Assembly: GCF_017377855.1 (NCBI RefSeq)
Contig: NZ_JAFREP010000010.1
Coordinates: 1 to 64,000, forward strand
Origin: Acanthopleuribacter pedis
GTDB lineage: Bacteria > Acidobacteriota > Holophagae > Acanthopleuribacterales > Acanthopleuribacteraceae
Length of the DNA stretch: 64,000 nt
Reading direction: 5' to 3'
The notes under the pieces were generated by a model. It searched no databases and was not told the origin of the DNA. It saw only the letters and a program-made list of their open reading frames with translations. The stretch's first letter is position 1. Each line of letters begins with the position of its first letter. Positions 61,401 to 64,000 of this stretch are shown one piece after another. A program made the translations under genes and the position numbers.

Positions 61401-64000
61401 GGCTTGGCCGACGGGGGCGAGGTCACGGCCGGGCAACGCTTGCTGGCCGAATGGGTCGCGGGCGCCTCGCAACGGCCCGGCGAACCCCGGATCATCCGCC
61501 ACCAAGCGGGCCAACGTCTGGTGCGCCGTACCCAAACGACCCCGGTCACGGCGACGGAGCTTCCCTTCAAGCAAGGCGCTACCTGGCTGATCACGGGCCG
61601 CTTCGAGGAAGACAAGGCGCTGCTGCAGCAACTGGCGACACGCTACCAGCCGACCCTGGTCTTTTTATTCCGCGGCGCGTGGCAACCCGCCCGCGAACGC
61701 TGCTATACGGCGCTGAAAACCTGTGGGGCGACCGTTCACCGCTACGCCGCCGACGGCGCTACCCCGTTGCGCGACACCTACACCCGCATTAAACAAGAGG
61801 TCGGCCCCATCCACGGCGTGCTGGACTTGGCGGCGACCGACGACCAAGGCGCCTTGCCCTCCACGGGAAGACGACGTGCCGAACGGGCCGCATGCAACCT
61901 CTTGATGGACCTGCAACGTTTGACCGCCGACGCGCCGCTCGCCTTTTTCTCCTTCCTCACCGCCCCGGCCGCATTGAACGGCGGGATCCCGGGCGGTTAC
62001 GCGACCGCCTTCCGCCTCGCCCTCGCCGAGCACGTCGCCCGCCGCGGTCAAGCCGCCGTTTACCAACGCGTGGCCACTCGCGAGCCCAAAATGTTGGAAA
62101 AAGTTTGGAAGGTCAAACAGGTCCCCGAAGAACAGGCGCACATCGGCGGCGGGATCCTCATCATCGTCAATCCCGATTCCTACCGTCTCGCCAAACGCCT
62201 GTTCCAGCGCGCTTCCGGCGTCGTCTTCGCGGGCCGCGACGGCAGCGATTCGGCGGCCTACCCCTTCGATACCGAGAACAGCGCATCGGGTCGCGCCGCC
62301 GCCGAACGCCTGCTTTCCGAACAGCAACCCATCGAACTGGTGCTCGATCTGAGCGACCTTACCGCCGAACCGCGCGACACCGCGCCGGCCGGCTTGGGCA
62401 AAATCGCCTTCTACCAAGTGCTGGTCGGCGCCTTTACCCCGACCCAAATCGCGTACGTCACCAACGGCCTCCAACACTTCCGCGCGGCGCGCATGAGTCT
62501 GGCCGGCGCCCGGTTCGCGGGTTTGGTCAAAATGCTTTCGGCCGAGTACCGCCACATCAACGCCCGCTGCATCGACATCGACAACGCCTTGTTCGCCGAC
62601 CCACGCGCCTTTGAGAACATGATCCTGCGCGAATGTCGCGTACCGCTGGAAGAAACCGAAATTTGTTACCGGCGCGGCATTCGCTACGTGCCGACCTTGG
62701 TCCTCAGCGAACCCCCGCGCGTGGAACGCGCCGAGGTCGCGCAACAGTTCCCCATCTCCCGTGACGGCCTCTACGTCGTCAGCGGCGGCACCAGCGGGAT
62801 TGGTTTGGAAATCGCCCGTTACCTGGTGGCACGCGGTGCGCGTCGCCTGGTGCTGATGGGTGTCACCCCGCTGCCGGAGCGGGCCCATTGGCCGGCCCTG
62901 ATTCGCGAGCAGCACGCCCAACACGCGCGGCTTGCGCCGTTACAGGATTTGGCGCAACAGCTCGACCATTTGGAAATCTACACCGGCCCGCTTACCGCGA
63001 CGGACGAAATGGCGCGCTTTTTCCAGCGGGTAACCCGCCAACACGGACCGGTCAAAGGCGTGGTTCACAGCGCCGGTGTTTACGCCGACCTCACCAACTC
63101 AGCGTTTGTCACCCGCGATATTGAAGACATGAACCGCATTTTCCAACCCAAGGTCGACGGCATGGTCGCCCTGGCCCAACAATTCGCGGGCGAACTCGAT
63201 TTCTTCGTTTCCTTCTCCTCGCTGACCAGCTTCGTGCCCTTGCTGGCGCGCGGCATCAGTGAGTACGCCATGGCCAACGCCTTCCTCGATTTCTACAGCG
63301 CTTGGCACCATCACCACAAGCGGCCTTGGTTCCGCGCGATTACCTGGGTCGACTGGAACGAAACCGGGGTGGCCAAACGCATGAGCGCGGAAGAGTTCGC
63401 CTTGGTAGAGAAGAACCTGGCCCAGGTCGGCCTTTCCTCGTTCACCAACGAGGAGGGACGGCAGTTCTTCGAACAGGCCATGCTGGTGCCCGACAAACAC
63501 CACGTGCTGCCCGCGTTTATCGATGCGCCCCACCTCAACGCCGCCGCGCCCGCCTGGTTCTACGGCGTCAGCCGCGATCTGCAAAAAGCCGCGCGCCCCC
63601 AAGGCACCCCCTCTTTGCCGGCAGCCAAAGTCGTCAGCCCCGCACCGCCGGCCAGGTCGGCCGATCCCGTCCCCGCCGCGGCACCCGTGGGCAGCCTGGA
63701 GGATCGCATTTCCCGCTGGGAACAAGCCGGCAAACCACTGGCGGTTGAAACCCTTACTCGCTACGTCACCTTCGACCAACTGAAACAGCAGGATCCCGTC
63801 CTGATCCAACGCGTGTACCAGTTGTTGTATCCCGACGAAGCGAGCCCTTCCCCGGACGTAACGGACACGTCCCCCTCGGAACCTGAACCCCTCTCGCGTT
63901 TGGTCTACGAGACCCTGCTCGACGTGCTCAAAATCGATCATATCGAAGCGCACGAAGACTTTGCTGACTACGGCTTGGATTCCATCTCGGCCATGGTCTT
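52404..64000 (+). CDS. Trans-AT NRPS/PKS megasynthase (3' end outside window)
   Basis: One frame runs from a GTG (AAAGGA seven bases upstream, in-frame TGA just before) to the window end, about 3865 codons. Domains by residue: A domain (1-470; YTSGSTGRPKG, NLYGPTEAA, YRTGDRARF) whose pocket reads D-V-W-H-F-S-L-I-D-K, the serine code. FkbM methyltransferase inserted after A8 (475-730; FDVGANIGLFSL). A10 (PLTANGKLDRKQL). PCP (S845, GGNSL). Orphan A C-terminal subdomain split by an N-methyltransferase-type domain (905-1430; MLEIGCGSGMLL). KS1 (1438-1855; C1608, HGTGTPSGD, but N1782 for the second His). ACP (S2094). KS2 (2178-2608; C2347, HGTGTHLGD, KSNIGH intact). Degenerate KR (about 2850-3240; TWLITGRFEED). 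KR (3250-3650; SGGTSGIG, Y3621). ACP (DYGLDS) at the edge. No AT or condensation domain: a trans-AT loading/early-extension protein. Confidence 0.95.
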   Translation, partial: MIRPETPCIHQLIEEQAEKTPDAVALVFETQQLTYAQLNRRVAQLADHLRQQGVGPDQPVGLCLTRSFEMVIGLLAILRAGGAYVPLEPNYPAQRLQFMLEDSGVSQVLTLARFEESLAPLVGDTAALLSLDRDWETLCQTNPPETPPPAPHPDQLAYILYTSGSTGRPKGVLLEHRALANRILWMADQYGLTSEDRVLQKTPFSFDVSGWEFFWPLITGARLVLVAPEKHKDPYHLRDLIVRESITTLHFVPSMLNAFLGIEGVTRCTSLKQVFCSGEALTVAHTRRFFDTFGQCELHNLYGPTEAAIDVSYQPCRPGMSEVPIGRAIANMHLYVVDAALNPVPHGEAGELCLAGVGLARGYCNRGDLTADRFQPDPFSETPGARLYRTGDRARFLPDGSLAYLGRIDHQIKLRGNRIELGEIEAVLSEHPGVGACAAVVQADERGEQRIVAWFAPDAQHAGPVQRRLALEAADKHEDHRTTTLPNGMDVFHLNPGETEFLYREIYEGEGYLKHGLVVNPGDQVFDVGANIGLFSLCMAERDARVTAFEPMPEVYEVLARNTHIYGDKVQTYARGIADQSGYETFTYYPNVTILSGAHADVEEELDVVRAYLAGEPGESAARQEDVDSMLRARLETREVRCRISTLSEVIAETDITRIDLLKVDVEKMEQKVLDGIKAEDWPKIQQVVIEVHDIDNRARSVQELLEGQGFHVVVEQDDSFQNTQIYNLYATRTPAKKQKAPSEPKTPWTGRAALLASIKETLAARLPDFMVPAALVPLAALPLTANGKLDRKQLASRAVQKSRPKKISLPRSEVEEQMLEIWEELLGIMDLSVDDGFFEAGGNSLLAITLIERINQTFGCALTTTTLFKHASIAALSAHIADPSPRATPVAEPPKGASATPPQEPTEQHAYSDVEAALNAHPAVRQSVVFSRQNRGKQSLVAYVRPNFDWFRFQKADQDTEELLKNWIPIWEQNYAPILGGEESSDEVLNAIGYVTSDSGDQIPEEEIRECVDLAVGHVMAHQPRKMLEIGCGSGMLLFNLADRVEHYYATDLSQNAVDHIHNSLKNKTYRDKVTCVRCDASDLDAVSVEAVDTVMIHSVIQYFPGIDYLTDLIRTLTERLPHGARIFIGDVRDLRLLKSFHAAVLAHQCPAKTTRAKFARLLADRVRLEKELVIDPLYFKNLTRTLPRVKQVRICPKKGRFHNEFMKYRFDTFLYLDEPRVEGATPREQPWRGESAAETRELVAGGNEALWLTDVPNRRLWREQAILDWTADDHGEATLQAALARIDATPDNEKGIDPYDVLQQGNGDGVTTTVHWEHPHEHGRFEIYAQPKGATAGEPPHELTWQQDETLELDGANFPGFSVVWQEKLPHLKYHLSERLPHDRIPGRFIFQTELPLDNQGRLDRAAVTGEAKKPTSPAKRTAACQKAGVAEVPADSLAVIGISCQVPGADDHRQYWQNLVEGVESMRLLSPEELAAAGVDAELRANPNFVPAQRTISGKDGFDPAFFNISPRTALNMDPQTRLLLLHSWWALEDAGYAVGDVPETGVFMSAATNFYQQPLGLAAHQLQGADGHPAGLHAQGGMVANTISYHLGLKGPSLFVQSLCSSSLVGVKLAAQSLLAGEAKTALVGGAGLFAFSRVGYLHEPDLNLSADGRCRSFDADASGMVEGEGVCVVVLKKAREAVADGDPIYALLRGISINNDGNDKAGFHAPGVTGQAAAARAVLEQTGIDPQSIGYVEAHGTGTPSGDAIEVAALNEAYAAAGKKRCALGSVKPNIGNLDTAGGLAGMIKVVLALHQGTLPPQINYNQAAPDVALADSPFFIATKPTAWPENHGRRRAAQNHYSLGGTNVHALFEAVDPPATEARGDEPLLFPLSARDPERLRDMVAHLAAFLQREPTTAARNLAFTLQVGRVAMHQRAVFLARNTTELSKLLQDFLEGRANKKIMTGSVQRKEQRLFDNDEDARALLQGWLQKGRLPKIAELWLKGVAMEWALLYGDAQPRRIHAPGYAFARKRFWIPETAPAQQPGTVVEQRPAPRSQPEPQPAPILTGTPLKEPVAELLKTIISNLLMVDVADLDPVSEFNDFGFDSVTLIQFTNRLNADYGLDLKPTALFQNPSIERFTNYLVSQYADALGKALKLSPEPVVASPAPPRVVTSQAKPAPAAISGPIAADTPIAVVGMSGSFPGARDLDAFWENLRDGVDCISEIPADRWDWRAIDGDPREDRTKTRVHWGGFLDGVAEFDPLFFGISPREAESMDPQNRLLMTHVWLAMEDAGHNAQSLAGSDTGIFVGTGDTGYASLMRGTADVEDYAFLGLFPFGGPNRMSFFMDLHGPSEPINTGCSSSLVAVHKAVTAIREGRCRMAFAGGVNTVPTPDGHISFSRAGMLCEDGRCKAFSANANGFVRGEGAAMLLLKPLADAERDGNPIYAVIRGSAENHGGRANSFTAPNPKAQAALLTQAYARAGMAPSRVGYIETHGTGTHLGDPIEIEGLKTAFRDLGAAESVQPYCGLGAVKSNIGHSEMAAGIAGLVKTILQLKHRTLAKSLHCEAINPYIELENSPFFIVQETREWPARRDETGRHLPRVAGVSSFGIGGVNAHVVLEEYVAKPAAPAPTSDQVLIVLSAKNETRLRESAENLHRFTLSALALKDRDPGLLANIAYTLQVGREPMEERLAFTATSLEDLRDRLAGFLAKQPGGLFHARIKAFRDALSIFMSDEDMRGAIDAWITKKKFAQLIQLWVRGLPFDWNRLYADQSRLPRRISLPGYPFARERYWIGADRESGQIVAATSPKPATRRETPAARLPEPRTAPQPPQPAKPTKPRGQSGPTSLPAGAANGMCHQRVTTHWQDEPLPEDIPWRARLQEQAGSAVTVIYDEEPRRDELVALLYNLEEAADLDRPLLLETLSVRHVANGIGQSDVILFLGPPPTDRETFCPAAATHVSTLIEQLQERAWYREVQVFYLYEGAPSPDCEALAGIMQAAMQENPRHQWTLIGLADGGEVTAGQRLLAEWVAGASQRPGEPRIIRHQAGQRLVRRTQTTPVTATELPFKQGATWLITGRFEEDKALLQQLATRYQPTLVFLFRGAWQPARERCYTALKTCGATVHRYAADGATPLRDTYTRIKQEVGPIHGVLDLAATDDQGALPSTGRRRAERAACNLLMDLQRLTADAPLAFFSFLTAPAALNGGIPGGYATAFRLALAEHVARRGQAAVYQRVATREPKMLEKVWKVKQVPEEQAHIGGGILIIVNPDSYRLAKRLFQRASGVVFAGRDGSDSAAYPFDTENSASGRAAAERLLSEQQPIELVLDLSDLTAEPRDTAPAGLGKIAFYQVLVGAFTPTQIAYVTNGLQHFRAARMSLAGARFAGLVKMLSAEYRHINARCIDIDNALFADPRAFENMILRECRVPLEETEICYRRGIRYVPTLVLSEPPRVERAEVAQQFPISRDGLYVVSGGTSGIGLEIARYLVARGARRLVLMGVTPLPERAHWPALIREQHAQHARLAPLQDLAQQLDHLEIYTGPLTATDEMARFFQRVTRQHGPVKGVVHSAGVYADLTNSAFVTRDIEDMNRIFQPKVDGMVALAQQFAGELDFFVSFSSLTSFVPLLARGISEYAMANAFLDFYSAWHHHHKRPWFRAITWVDWNETGVAKRMSAEEFALVEKNLAQVGLSSFTNEEGRQFFEQAMLVPDKHHVLPAFIDAPHLNAAAPAWFYGVSRDLQKAARPQGTPSLPAAKVVSPAPPARSADPVPAAAPVGSLEDRISRWEQAGKPLAVETLTRYVTFDQLKQQDPVLIQRVYQLLYPDEASPSPDVTDTSPSEPEPLSRLVYETLLDVLKIDHIEAHEDFADYGLDSISAMV

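Overview
The window is bacterial, Gram-negative in character (outer-membrane barrel, TonB-dependent receptor, lipoproteins) and about 58-60% GC by eye, with one AT-richer stretch at about 49.6-52.4 kb. A trans-AT polyketide pathway, a CesT-type type III secretion chaperone, PA14/PKD/WG-repeat secreted proteins and many GTG starts would fit a marine predatory or host-associated lineage such as Holophagae (Acidobacteriota; Acanthopleuribacter/Sulfidibacter-like) or a deltaproteobacterial relative. No marker gene settles the taxonomy, and no rRNA or tRNA gene was recognised.

Layout. 1-0.6 kb: a 36-bp minisatellite. 0.6-5.3 kb: ankyrin protein, an N-truncated hydroxyisobutyrate-dehydrogenase-like remnant, a zinc-ribbon membrane protein and a chemoreceptor. 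5.8-8.6 kb: an ApbE / DUF4266 / DUF3570 / thioredoxin cassette for an envelope flavin or redox function. 9.1-12 kb: a secreted lectin-like repeat protein and an ArsS radical SAM enzyme. 12.3-16.1 kb: two paralogous putative type III effectors around a CesT-family chaperone. 16.6-25.5 kb: TonB receptor, polytopic membrane protein, PKD/propeller lipoprotein and a PA14 + glycosidase-like secreted protein. 26.1-36.2 kb: MBOAT/AlgX-like O-acetylation pair, photolyase-family protein, GFA protein, WG-repeat protein, methyltransferase, hybrid sensor kinase and a VOC protein.

36.3-64 kb is a biosynthetic gene cluster. On the minus strand a tight seven-gene operon encodes an ABC exporter, the HMG-CoA-synthase-type beta-branching enzymes (PksG, PksH, PksI), an APH-like kinase and two chloramphenicol-phosphotransferase-like kinases. 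Divergently, on the plus strand, come a trans-acting AT-ER fusion, a discrete ACP, a decarboxylating KS (PksF type) and a metallophosphoesterase. After an AT-rich, repeat-littered gap, a giant NRPS/PKS gene starts at 52404 (GTG) and runs off the end of the window in one uninterrupted frame. Its modules read A(Ser, by code) with an embedded FkbM methyltransferase, PCP, an orphan A C-terminal subdomain split by an N-methyltransferase, KS with a lost catalytic His, ACP, KS, degenerate KR, KR, ACP. No AT lies in the protein, so the AT acts in trans.

Working model (inference): the cluster makes a beta-branched polyketide that starts from a methylated serine. The three kinases, the exporter and the possibly secreted phosphatase suggest self-protection by phosphorylating the intracellular product, exporting it and removing the phosphate outside. 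A family of MITE-like inverted-repeat elements sits in the gap between the two halves of the cluster and supplies C-terminal tails to two small reading frames there.
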